Below are positions 23,010 to 35,410 of a stretch of DNA of 64,000 bases, piece by piece. This DNA is from Malurus cyaneus samueli. Lineage: Eukaryota > Chordata > Aves > Passeriformes > Maluridae. Every line of letters begins with the position of its first letter. Within the stretch, counting starts at the first letter, position 1. The position numbers were made by a program, and so were the translations under genes. The stretch is taken from the NCBI GenBank assembly GCA_009741485.1, contig CM019214.1, positions 58,122,506 to 58,186,505 on the forward strand, read 5' to 3'. Below the pieces are notes generated by a model. That model ran no database searches and was not told the DNA's origin. It worked only from the letters and a program-made list of their open reading frames with translations.

Positions 23010-26000
23010 CTGGTTCCAAAAAAAAAAACAAAACATAATTATTGTTTATAATTATCTTAAATGAACTGAAAGTGGATTTTGTTCAGTCTGATAAGTAAAA
23101 GATGCCCATTTAAAAGTATACTTTAAAAAGATTCATGCAGAACTCCTGCATTATTTCAACATTGCATTTATTAGAGGTATGAGAGACAAGAATAATTTTA
23201 GAAGCTTGAGATTGTTTTTCAAGGAACAAAGAAAAATTCAAAACTTATCAAGATCAGTCAAAAATGAATACAACTCATTGATCTAATATCATACAATCAT
23301 CAGAATGGCCACTAAATGAGTGCACTCCATGATCATTGAAGAGAAAAAGAGCTCACAAGTTTTTACTGAAATATAGGTACAATGAGCTATGTGACTCTTT
23401 TAGAAAAGTAAACAAAAAACAATACTGAAGTATTTAGAAAATCCAATAATTATTTTGTACTATAACTATATATATCAGAAGATTTCCGGCAGACATCTAT
23501 GAAAAGCCTACCTTAGATCATTTACTGTGTCTTTTGATTTTGATGGCACAGCATGTTCTAAGAGTTAGAAAGCTCATGTTTTGATCTAGAGGGAAAAAAA
23601 AGGCAGAAGAATATTATCCATATCTCTGGAAAGCTTTGGAGAGAAACAGAGCAACAGATTTCAAATTAAACTATCAAGCGTGCAGATTCCTGGGACTAAT
23701 GAACCTGGAAAACATTGCAAGTCATAAAAGGTTATGAGTTAGTTTTTGATGTGATTAAAAATGTGATCTTCATGCCAGCCCAAAATGACTGGGAAGAAAT
23801 ACAGGAAGTCCTTGAAATAGTAAAGTATGAAAGAACATATATAATGAGAACAGGAGTGCCTCAGTGGAAAGCAAAACAGATATCTGCAAACCTTCATAAA
23901 CACCTTCAAAAATCTTAAGGAAACAGTCCCTAGTCCAAAGGTGGTTTTCCAGTTGAAAGGGAATTAAGTTGTCTCCAGATTCACATCCATTCCAGTAAGA
24001 GCAGTCTAGTCCCAACTGGCTAATAAGTCATAATTGTTAATGAATCTTGCATGTCAGTACAGTCAAACACAGAAGGAGACTCTGTGCAGCCTCAGTAAAT
24101 GGATATGGCATGGCTCATGTCTTTAATTGCCAGAGGTCAGCAGTATTTGAAAACAACTTGCTTATTTTGACATGTATTGTTAAAACTTAGGCATGCAAAA
24201 CTCCAGCAGGCAGGATCTCCCCCTGGAGGTGTTTGTGAGCATCTACTGCTTTTTGGTCACTTTAGGGAAGCAAACATGCATTTTTAGAAAAGTCACTACC
24301 TGCCAAAAGGTAGTTGCCAATAACATGACTAAGCTGGAATAAGTGGATCCCGTTCCCTAAAAATAAAATATATATTTATTTTATTATGGCTATCAGATCT
24401 GCAAATCAAACATGAGTCTGAGAAAGATTTGAGGGTTGAGGACTGTCTCTCTGGAACATTTGACAAGAGTGAGCTAGTACAGATTAAAGTGTGAGATATT
24501 GGCACATCAAACTGAATTTTTAACAAGAACCCAAGAAAAGTATGGAGATTGTGATTCTCAGAATAATTGCTCAGGAGGGGGAGCAGCAGAAAGTGGTTCC
24601 CAGCTCTGAAGATTGGAATGGTTATCGCCTGTCACTAGTCTTATCTGAAGCCAAAGCTCTTAGATTTATGTGAAACGCTTTCAAGATACCACACACAGTG
24701 AGCTCAGGGATAACATACGTAAAAATGTTGAAAAAGATACAGTAAAACCATTTAGACCTACCAAAATAAAAGACAATGTTTGGAAACAACATCTGCAAGG
24801 TAGATATCAGTGTTGATCTCGTACAGCAAGAACAAAAGCTCTGCTAGAAAAAGAACTCATATTTGTGACCGAAGGAACTGCACATAGAACAAAAATCAGG
24901 CACAGATTTCTTTTTGCTAACTGAAGAAATTTATTGCTCCTACACTCACAGTCTCATTTCCCTGAGCCAGCTTTGCAAATGGATATTCCAGCTGACTCCA
25001 TGGTTATGTATATTGTACCCATTCCTGCCACACATATTGCACTTAACACAGCAACATCAAATATGGACGTGAGGAGTTTGGTTACAGACAACAAAAAAGC
25101 CTGAAGAGGTGTTAGATGTACCCATACACGAGGGCAAGCAATTTGCAGCCTCTAGACCTATAGGTGTTACTTCCCATTTTTAACTGTCATTCCATTAAAA
25201 GGTTAGGCAAGACTTTTTTCGGCGGTAGTTGAAAAATATCTGAAAATATAGCTCAAATTCAAAAAGCTTGTGAAATCAGCCTCTGATCATCTTAAAATAT
25301 AATTAAGTTGAAGGATAACATCAATGAAGCATTACATCTTGACAATTTATTTTTTATGTGAATTAATTATAAAAATATGAAAACAAAACTGTCTTTCATG
25401 TGATAAACTTATACTAAAAAAAATCCACAAAATTTGCATAAGGATGTAAGGGCAAATTCAAATAAAGAAGTGATAAGAATGGCAAGCTGCCAACAATTAA
25501 TGTGAAAGTTAAATGAATCTAGCACGTAACATCCCTTGTACCTAAATAGTTTTCCAATTAATTGTTGTTCATCAGACAGGATGACAGAATGGGTGAAACT
25601 TTCTCAACTTTCCTAAGAAGGAAATAAGGAATGCTGTCTGCCCTCTTGTCTTAAATGCTTTCAGCAAGAGAACAATTTCATCAGAATAAGTCAAACAAGA
25701 GATCATGCTATCTGTATGAACAGGATAACTGGGTTTTGCCAACAGCGATTTTATATCTCCAGAGAAACTTGCAAATACAAATTATGACTGGGCAAACCCT
25801 GTAAGGCAAAAAAATTAAGATGAAAAATGAAGTTATAAGCAAATTTAAATTACATGTAAGTATTGCTCAAGTGAATATGTTGAATTCAGAAAAACTAAGA
25901 TACTTTAATATATTTTTCCATTTTCAAATTAAAATTGCATTGCAAAAATGGTAAGTTGAACTTATAAAACCTAGATATCTAGAAAAGGAAATTACCCTAA

Positions 26001-28856
26001 TTTTACACACACTAATCATTTTTCTTTGGGAAAAGAAATTTGCAGAACTTTTCATTTCACTCAGATGAAAACTAAAACATTTTTCTTAGAATGAAACAGA
26101 ATGCAAATTTTGCAATGTTGTGATTTAGCCACAAAACTATAAGAAAAAAAAAAAAACCAGTCTGGAGTTTTCATTCTGACCCTTTTTAATTTAAGTGAAA
26201 GTTTATATGTAGGCATTATACTTTACAAGTGCTTACATCATTTAATGGGAGTTACATTAAGTTACTCAAGCTGAAGTAATACAGACGCAATTTTTACTAC
26301 AACACAAGTAAAGAAACTCTCAGCTGACCACCCTGTTATAAGATGACCAGTATGTACTTGATGAACACCTCAGCATTGACACTCAGCAGACAATATTTCC
26401 AGGTATTCCAGTATTTCACAAAAAATATTAGCAGAATCTTAACTGTATCATCATGGAAGGAAAATTTAGAAGCTACTGCTCATCAGTGTGAGTAAGAGTG
26501 AGCTAATGAAAGATTTTGTTTTTAAAGTCCCCTCCCAGTGTTGCACTGGATAACTGCAGGGTCTTTGGTGGGACTGTGTGCATCACAAAAGTCATACCTA
26601 GCCTATATGCTAAGATTTTACAAGTATTATCACTGAAGTTCTCTTAATAATATGTATCCTTCTGCACAGAATTTATCAACACATGGGAATGCAATAGCTT
26701 TTTTTTATGCAGCCTACAGAATGTATGATGACTTGTCAGGAGCTGAGCCTAAAGGTATAAATCAATAGATCCCTGCTAGTATGATCAAGAGCCTATCGTT
26801 CAAAACTACCAGGAAAGCAAAGGTCCCCATACACAGATACAATATTTGCAGCTTTCCATCAGTGTTGCAGACACTGCTCCCCAAGGCTCCATTGGGTTTT
26901 AAACTAAAAGAAAGGCAGATCAATAACACAATGATCAGAAAAATTGAAAGGGTTCCTCTCTACAAAAATAAACCCCAACACATTATCGCTATTGTTGCTG
27001 CTATTTCAGCTATTATTAAAGATTGTGGATAATGCTTTTATAATGGATTCAGTAAGGTTAACACAGCAAGACCTTACTTATTCTATCTCCAAACAATGGG
27101 TACAATTGAAGCTTTAATGAAAGCTTGTTTTCATTTACCCAACAAAGTTTAATTTCCAATTGTGTGAAACCTTAAACAATGTATTGATGGATTTGGGGGG
27201 AGGGTAATATTACTGTAATGAGCATGTGTCTGTGTGCTTTCATGTGTGAAAATGTATGCCTCCCACAGATTATACATGTATTTGTGACAGAAGTGCACAC
27301 ATCTGTCTAAGCAGGTACAATCTTTACCTGTGTTTGTGGCACTCTCGAGGTAGCAGTTAGCCCAGCAAACAGCAAAAGCACAGGTAGTATTTTACCCTGA
27401 AGCATGGAAGAGCTTACTATGGTCAGTATGAAAATACAGACCAGTCTAATGAAGCAGTCAGGAGCTAATCAGGACATTTCAGGCATGTCTCCAACAAGCA
27501 ATGGAGTGTGGTATGAAAACCCTGGAAAAGCCTCATCACTGTTATCTCCTGAGCAAGGAGGGCTATGGAACTATCAACAGAGCATATTTTAGAACTAGAC
27601 AGCTCTGCAGAGAAGCTGGGATTGCTGGCTCAATCACAGCTGTCACTTCCAGCACTGCTTTGGGTATCTGAGCTCGTTCCTTGGCACAACTCTGCTCTGA
27701 AGGATGACACATCAACTACATGAGCTTTAGCCAGGAGTTATGTCCAAAGCCAATGTGAAAATGTTTCCTGTTTTTATTACTGACCCTAGAGAACCTTGAG
27801 TGTGCACTCCTGTCACTACCACATGCCCCACCATGAAATAGTTTTCCTTGAGACAACCACACACATGACCCCCAATCCACTTTTCTTGCAGTGCAAAGCT
27901 CTTGGCAGACAATGTCTTTAACTGTAGTCTTTCCGTTGAAAACACAATTACTGGTTTCTCTGAAGGGTGTAATGCATATAGGACAAAGATTAAAATCTGT
28001 GCTTAGATTTTTTTTTCTAACTTGCTTTATAGATTTAGCTGGGAAAAACACACTATCTTCATGCCGGGACTTTAGAAAGAGGGAGGCATTCAGAAGCATC
28101 CTTTTCTTCCATGTTTCTTTATGGGTTTTCTCTAGACAGCACCCGTACACTACGCTATTTACTGCGATATATTTTTCAGGTATTTGTCTCTTCTTGCACA
28201 TTACACTGAGTGCAGATGCCTTAGAGAATCCTGGACTGCAATCCAGAGTCTGAGGCACAGAAGTTAGGCATTGTAAAGCTCAGCATTATGTCTTTCTTTT
28301 TTTTTTTTTTTTTTTTTTTTTGGATTGAGCTTTCTAGCCCCAGGCATGTTCAGTCTGCATCGACACCTAACATTTAAGCCCTTGCATCATCTCACACAAG
28401 ACCCTTTCAGCATTTCCCCTCCACAACTTTTATTTCTTGCCTGCAGTATTGCTATTCTGTAACCCCACCACATAACCCTATACAGAGCACTGTCTGACCT
28501 CAGCCCCCAAGAATTCAACAGAATATTTGCACTCCACTCTGCAACACCCTCCTGACTTACTTCTTACGCTTTTGAAAGATACAAGATATCAGATGATTAG
28601 CACTAAAGCAGAAAAAAAAAATAAAATCTGGGAAGCACTTTTTCCCTCTCTCTAAGGTTTCATCAGGAATAGGACAAAATTTTACCTAGCACTTCAGAAA
28701 TTGCTGTTGCTTGCACTAGAGGAATTATATGTAGGTAGGTCATTACCAAAGCTCTGCCTCGCTGTTGTTTCCCAGCACTGTGAAATCAATACATACTTTC
28801 TGAAGCAATAGTTTTGAAACTTTAAATGTGACTTTTTGGTTTGTATTTTTTCCCAG
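23010..28856. other. Mostly unique sequence, no supported gene
   Basis: Includes the longest stop-free frame of the window (minus 27716-28258, 180 codons, first codon GTG), overlapped by a second minus frame at 27727-27945 and a 120-codon plus frame at 27891-28253. No family was recognised in any of them. The rest is AT-rich and empty. Confidence 0.6.
28297..28321. repeat. Poly-T tract (25)
   Basis: Twenty-five T preceded by TCTTTC. On the minus strand it is an A-run upstream of the long open frame 27716-28258, so it cannot be the poly-A tail of that frame. Confidence 0.95.
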
Positions 28857-29101
28857 GTTTCAGATGTTCTTTTGCCTGTGCTTCCATATTCTGTATGTTG
28901 CTAAACAAAAAAAACCCAAAGGAATCTCCAGATTGTTGAGAGCAATAGATCATACCACTTCTAATCTGCTGTTATTGAGGAGAAACTACAGGAGTTTTAA
29001 TCTACAGTGTATCAATATCATACATCAAAATACCTCCTTCAGAGCAGCTGCATTCTATCATCACAAAATAATCTACAATCAGTATCCTACACCATGCACA
29101 G
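28857..29101 (+). other. Candidate splice-bounded open segment (245 nt)
   Basis: A plus-strand segment with a good acceptor (TATTTTTTCCCAG ending at 28856) and a good donor (CATGCACAG|GTAAGAAA, GT at 29102). One frame is open across the whole segment, beginning FQMFFCLCFHILYVAKQ and ending YNQYPTPCTG. The composition is not typical of any domain I know. It may be an exon of a long non-coding RNA or of an unrecognised gene, or simply chance: paired consensus splice sites in 64 kb are expected now and then. Confidence 0.25.
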
Positions 29102-30445
29102 GTAAGAAATTTGAATATTAAAACTTTTACAATGCAGTATGCAAGATAGCTACTTAATAGATCTCAGTATCCAATGCATTTACTTTTCCAATAAAAATAG
29201 TCAGACTTTTGTCATGTGGTCTAGTACAGAGAACATTTTGTCTTAACACAAAAATCTGAGGTGTAAAACTACATGAAAAGAAACAGTTTACTTCATTACA
29301 GCTTCTGTACACATTTCAGACAAGCATATTAATCCTTTTTACAAGGACAAATGAAAACTTTCAATGCTTCTGTAAGACAGTAGGATAAATTACTGTTAAT
29401 GCATAGACAAATTATATTATATATTATTATAATGACTTTGTTATTATTAATGTTATTATTATTTCCACATCAATATTGGTTCTCATTTTTATATTATTAT
29501 TACTGTTGAATTCAGATCTTATACTCATATTTCTTTTTGCCAAGATAAACAGCATCCTCAGAGGGTACCCCTATACTGTGGGCAGTAGCACCTTATAGAA
29601 TTCTTGCTCCAGGAGGTTATTGATAGTAAACAACAGCTGGAGTAAAGGAAGAAATTAGATTTGTAGGCATTGCTGGCTTTCTGCTCTGTTCCTCTCCCCT
29701 CTTCACTCCCACCCTCCGTTTGTCTCTCTCTCTCCTCCTTGATCACTTTGTCTGAGAAATGAATTCCAATAGAAATGTAAAATCAGAATCAAAAGAATCA
29801 GGAAAAAAAAAAAGCAAATATAAAAAAAATAAAATCAAACTAGGAGAAAGGAAAAGTCTGAATTCAGGTGCATAAGGAGATGAGCATGAGAAGAACATCC
29901 CCTGACTACGTAAGCATTCTTTAGCCTATACAGGAAAATCTGCAAAGTAATCCATTTTAAAAAGGATGAAAAACTAAAATGTCTCAAGATTGGAGGCCAA
30001 CAGTTTGCCACTTTGTCCTTTCCCTCGATCGCTCAGGCTGAAAGACAAAACTGAAGCACACCATGCCCCTCTTTCAAATTCAGATTTCTTTCATACAAGA
30101 ATAAGGGCATGGAGAAGAGGGGGGGAAAACATATCATTCCCAAGTTTAAATGACAGTGCAGCAGATAGATTAATCAGAGCCTGAGTCTGAGAAGCACTTT
30201 TATACTCCTCAGTGTAGAAAAGCCCATAATGATGTTCCGTAAGTTGTAATGCATGGTCCAAACTTTAATGGAATTTATGTATCTCAGTGAAAATCTTAAA
30301 TAATAAAAAAAACCCCTTGAAAATGTTTGTGAAGACACAAAAATGTATGAATTTTCTCAATTATTTAAAATGAAGACTAATAAAATAAGAAATATATCAC
30401 TCAATTTCCCAGGGTGGCGGGTGTGTGATCCAGAAATTTTAGGAA
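29102..30445. other. Unique sequence, no gene seen
   Basis: Apart from ATT-rich runs (29409-29506) and A-rich patches (29799-29835), nothing was recognised up to the solo LTR. Confidence 0.65.
29409..29506. repeat. AT/ATT-rich degenerate microsatellite
   Basis: Interspersed ATT and TTA units (ATTATATTATATATTATTAT, GTTATTATTAATGTTATTATT, ATATTATTATTAC) with unique sequence in between. Degenerate and old. Confidence 0.8.
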
Positions 30446-30979
30446 TGTCCTGGGTTTGGTTGGAATAGAGTTAACTTTCTTCACAGCAGCCCATACAGTT
30501 CAGTGGTTTAGATTTGTGACAACACCAGTGTTGATAGAACGGCAATGCTTTATCTGCTGCTGAAAAGTGCTTGCACAATGTCAAGATCTGCTCTGTTTCT
30601 TGCTCTCACCTGCACAGCTGGTCAGCTGGGCTGTGGGCAAGAAGCTGGGAGGGCACAGAACTGACCCAAACTGACCGAGAACTGATCACAAACCATCTCA
30701 TGTCATGTCAGCAATAAAACCGAGGGAGGGAGTTTTTCCAGTGCAGCCAATGCTGAGAGACCAACAGGGCATCAGATTCCTGGTGGGAGGCAGTGAGTGA
30801 TTGCTTTTGCATCCCCTCATGTTTCCCTCAGTGTTTTTCCCATTACTTATTACACTGCCTTTACCCTGACCCACACATTTTCTCACATTTGTCCTCCGTT
30901 TCCTGCCCCATTCCGTAGAGGATGGGAGCGAGCAAACAACTGGGTGGGTGCCAGCCAGAAGACAACCTATGATAAACCA
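30446..30979 (+). mobile_element. Solo LTR of an avian endogenous retrovirus
   Basis: A 534-bp LTR-like unit with no internal retroviral sequence on either side, so a solo LTR left by recombination. It begins TGTCCTGGGTTTGGTTGGAA followed by TAGAGTTAACTTTCTTC, the start of an LTR type common in bird genomes, and ends near CCTATGATAAACCA. The 5-mer AGGAA occurs immediately before it (30441-30445) and at its end (30979-30983, sharing the terminal A). This looks like the target-site duplication; a 5-bp duplication suits an ERVL-type element. A CAATAAAAC at 30712-30720 lies about mid-LTR where promoter or polyadenylation signals are expected. It is strongly diverged from the type I remember. Family placement is from memory. 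Confidence 0.8.
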
Positions 30980-33900
30980 GGAAAAAAGAAAAAGGATAAA
31001 GCAGCTGAAATGTACATGCTCAGACATCCTAAAGAAGCTCTAGAGAAAGCAACAGGTGCATGTAATCCAAAAGACTAAGCACAAGCAAGAGCAGAGCTAG
31101 GGCCGCAAGGAAGACTGAGGGCTCAGTGGTGGAAATGCTTTGTATGTGATGTCAAATAGAACTGGTACAGTAAAGAGAAATCTGTCTGCTAAGTCCAAAA
31201 ACTAAACAATGGTGTGAAAGATTTTTTTTTCATATATATCACACTAATGCAGCAGAAATTAGCAAAAATAAATTATTTACATATTGTACGCTATCATCAG
31301 CTCCAAATACAAGATCACAGAAAACATGAGCAATTTAAGGGCAGATAGCAAGTTCACTACATGAAGATTTCCTTAGCACTACATAAGGAAAAGAGCTGGC
31401 AGTCAGGCTAACCTATTTTAAAATCAGATGATATTTTCAATAACAACTGCAAAAACAAAACCAAAGAACAGGATCAATGCTGGAATTTCGAGCACCTTAT
31501 TTAACAGAAGAACAATGTTTTCAGTGGTACTGAAACAATGGAACTGGAACAATGTTTTCCATGTGGTACTTTTTTTGCCAAAGGTTAGCATGTTTTAGAA
31601 AATCTAAAATGGTTTCTTCTGTGCTACATATGAGGATAACTGAAGCAATGTTGTGGGAACAGTACCTTTCTTTCAAAATGTCCAGTTTCATCAGAAGAAA
31701 AAAATAATTATACAAAGAAGAGGGGAAAATAAAGATGTGATAAAGACATCTTTGTGAAAGTCAGAGAATACATGTTGGCTATGTAGTGTGGTAGATATTG
31801 AAATGTCAGGCAAAAACCACTTTTGTATAGATTTGAGCTCTTTGAATAAAACACATAATGTGCTTAGTGCCAAATGTCTAGTCATGAAATATTGCCTGAC
31901 TTGGCAAAAGTAAAAATTAGAAATTACAGAGAAAAGACCTGGTGCCAAATTCCAAAATGCAAAGGACAGATATTGGCAAGTATTCCTGAGTAGCAGAAGT
32001 GTCTACCTCACCACATTCTGCACAACAGAAGTGCATCCAAATTGTCTTAGGATGTTCACTGTAATGAAGATTAATCTGACTACTTCATAGCTGATGTTGG
32101 ACAGACACATTGTTGTAGAAGGTATAGCAGACCCCAGTTTTAAGTTCTTTTGCATGATATAAGAATCAGGGAAATCAGTCAAAAACTGAAAATGTACTAC
32201 ATGACTTTCTGGTGAGCAATACCCATTGCAATAGAGCTCACATAGAACAGTCCTTTTCCTTCAACAATTCAAATCTAAAAAAGTAAATACAAAGTGAGAA
32301 ATATCTATACTTGAGATACTAATTACTTAAAGGCTACTAGTAATTACAAAATGTATTTATGAGGAGGCAGAAACAACCTGTGTGTGGAAATCTTTGAAGC
32401 TACTGCCGAAAGAAGATATGTCATATGACAAATAGTTCAGCAAAACATACCCATTAAAAATATCAATGCAGGGATGTGAGCAAAGGAAATGTTGTCATTG
32501 TGATGCAAGTGAGATGGGACACAGGGCAGTACTCTTACAGAAGAGAGTTGTCAGGTCTGGGATTACTAGCATCATCCAAATCCAAGTAAGTCAAAATAGA
32601 AAAGCAATTTCTTGTAACAGTGTTTGCATGCAAAAAGTTTGAACAATATAGTCAAAGATAGAAAAACTATTCCAGTTGGAAGTACCCATAAATCACTTGG
32701 GAGTGCTTTTTAAAAAACACTGTCAGTCACAGAAAGCCTTTCGTGTATGCTACTGAAACTGCAAAGTGTAAGCATGAAAGAGACTGACAAATACATTGCT
32801 GATTTCTTATCCAGAGCAGCCTTGCAGTGTACAGCTACAGCAACTTAACAGGAATGTGAAATCTTTAGCCTGATATTAATGCAGAAAATGCAGAGAGACA
32901 GAAGCATCAGCTAAGTCTGCTATGTGCAGCTTCAAGGTAGGGGCTACAACATATCTAAGAACAAATGATACAAGACATAGATTTACAAGTGCTTGCATCT
33001 ATCATTCTGTCACACTCTGTCAGGACAGCCAGACGCTGTGGGAGAAGCCTTGTCTGCTTCCCAAGGATACTGGAACTGCCCAGATGAGCCTAGAATCCAA
33101 CATAGCATCATATATAAAGTCAATTGAATCATAAACCCAAGGCCAGTGAAAAGAAATTCCCTCAGGCACACACTGAAGCCCTATAGGAGCAGCATCCTGT
33201 TCCTCCAAAGTACAGTGATGCTGCATGCTATGCAGCAGTGCTGCACTAAGCCAAGGCATTTGAGATCTCAGAAATAGCTTTGTCATGCTCATGATGAAAG
33301 AGAAGCTAGGCTACAGGACACCCTGCTTGCTAGAGGTTTTTATCATAATGACAGTGTTTGATAAAAGATAATGAAGTCACCCAACACCCCAGCAGGCTTT
33401 AGAACAGACCACAGTCATAACTGCAACTGGGGATTTTGTTTGCAAGTCAACACACTTTATGTCTTCGTTGAAGCATGCTATTTCAACATGAGTGGCAAAA
33501 TTCAAGACTCTCTCCATTCTGTGGTCTGAAAATGTGGGCAACTACATGTGACATAGAAGTGCAAATTCCTATTACACTCACTGGAAATGTAACTGACACA
33601 GCTGAGGAATTCCTCAGGACTGTTCATCTGAAGGAATATCTGTCTGTTTTACAGAGCATGGCTGTTCTTCAGTCTCCAGACTGATGTGCTGACAGGCCAC
33701 TACCAACTACAGTGGAAGTTTAGATACCTGGTGCACCTATAGGTCCATAGATACTTCACACATAATTTAGATATTTTAACCTTGCGCTGATCACACACTA
33801 GTGGCATATTCACGTCACTTAATTTCAATTATCTAGAATTTAGTGTACAGCCAGAGCATGTTGCCAGCTTCTTTCCATAGTCAGCAGAAGCTCGAGAACT

Positions 33901-34446
33901 AAACCTTTCCAGAGGCTGACTCATCAAGCCTGCTAAGGCACCTCTCTTAAGACATCGTGTGCCTATTCCCAGACGCTTATTTCTGACTACAGAGGCAGTT
34001 TACCGAAAGAGACCAGGAAGGACTAATGCAGAGTGAGACAATTCCCACCTCAAGACAATACCACAGCCACTGTCAATGCTGGAGTGATGTATTTTAGCAG
34101 GCATTGCATCTTACATCATATCTAAATACATCAGAAGAGGAGCAAAACAATTTTCGTTCCCTGCCATTCTCTGTGTCCAAATCCTTACAGGTGGGACACA
34201 ATGACTTTCCCCCATGAATTACATCTTTCTAAGCAGCAGAAAGAAGAGCACCCCTAAAAGGTTCCTAGGAAAGAAAAATTAAAGCCCAAGGGCAGAAGAG
34301 TGTGTTATTCAGCCTCGATGGCATAGTCAAGCTCACTAGGGAGACAGGTAAAGAGCAAAATGTTCAGGGAAACCACATCAAAGAGAATCTAACATTCCAT
34401 GCTGGGAATCAGGCACTTAGATTTCGCTAATTGAAACATTCTTTCT
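30980..34446. other. Unique sequence, no gene seen
   Basis: Short frames only (up to about 90 codons, for example minus 33020-33292), without recognisable domains. No repeat family was seen. Confidence 0.6.
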
Positions 34447-34773
34447 TTCATTAGAAATGGATAAATGGTTTGCAAAGGTTTATTAACTAAAATGGTTAGT
34501 CATTTTTTAAAGGTTCTAACAGAATAGTAGGGAGATTGTATCTATCAATAATAATTTCTAATGAGCAGATTATTTCCATCTATACAGTATTTATTAATAG
34601 TTTACCAGTATATTATGGACATTAGTACCATCTGCTGCAGATAATTATAACCATGTTGATAGGTATTTGAACTGATTATAAGACACATATGATTCAGTTA
34701 GACTTCATTATAAATGATTAACCATTTTAAGGAAACATTTTGTAAACTTGTTATAAATTATTCATAAATGAAT
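34447..34773. mobile_element. Inverted-repeat element, MITE-like
   Basis: About 330 bp bounded by imperfect inverted repeats. The best-matching arms are 34488-34525 and 34692-34729: each 38 bp, aligned without gaps as reverse complements, with about 29 of 38 positions identical (shared blocks TAAAATGGTTA, TCATTT, TCTAAC and GAAT). The similarity continues outward (GTTTGCAAAGGTTT against GTTTACAAAATGTTT), so the arms may be 60 bp or more. There is no coding sequence. This is the architecture of a non-autonomous DNA transposon with long terminal inverted repeats. The family is not recognised, ends are approximate and no target duplication is clear. A conserved regulatory hairpin is the alternative. 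Confidence 0.5.
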
Positions 34774-35391
34774 CTGTATTTAAAGGATCACAAGCCACAA
34801 TTGTTTTTCAGAATCAGATGTTATACATCAGAATGCATGTTTTGCAGTTAAGAAAGGCTACCAGCTTAAGCGATTAGCATTTAAAAAGTATATTAGGGTG
34901 ACACAATTAATAAAAATTGCCACAAATGCACATAAAAAGACTGAATTATGGAGTAGCCTTTCACGATATGTGCAATCTGGTATGCTGCTCATTTAAGTGA
35001 TTGCCATGAGTAATTTATGTTCACATTTAGCTTTTGTTGGCATCCAGAAAAATATGCCATTAAAAATTATACAAACCAAGGGCATTAAAAAGTGTCTAGG
35101 CTGAGATTATTTATGCCAAGCTATGTACTGGAATGAAAAAAAAATAGTTCAATTACATTATGAAATCAGTAAGAAAATTAGGGTTTATGATAAAAACGCT
35201 GACAACAATGGCAGCATAATGAGCACCACTGAAATATCCCAGTCTTTGGAAGAAAATGTTCATGTACAATACATGCTGGTACTACAGACGGGAACGGCTT
35301 AGCTGAGACATTCTTGGTGCTTTAGCTGTTTACTTAGGCAGCAACAGAGTTCTAAGAAATAGTTGCTATGCCAACCCATCACAGGACTATA

Positions 35392-35410
35392 CATATATAT
35401 ATATATATAC
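35392..35410. repeat. (AT)n microsatellite
   Basis: About nine AT units within ACATATATATATATATATAC. Short. Confidence 0.92.

Noticed and set aside
23715..23918. Plus frame with a coding-like look (NDWEEIQEVLEIVKYER)
   Set aside because: 67 codons only, no splice context and no recognised family.
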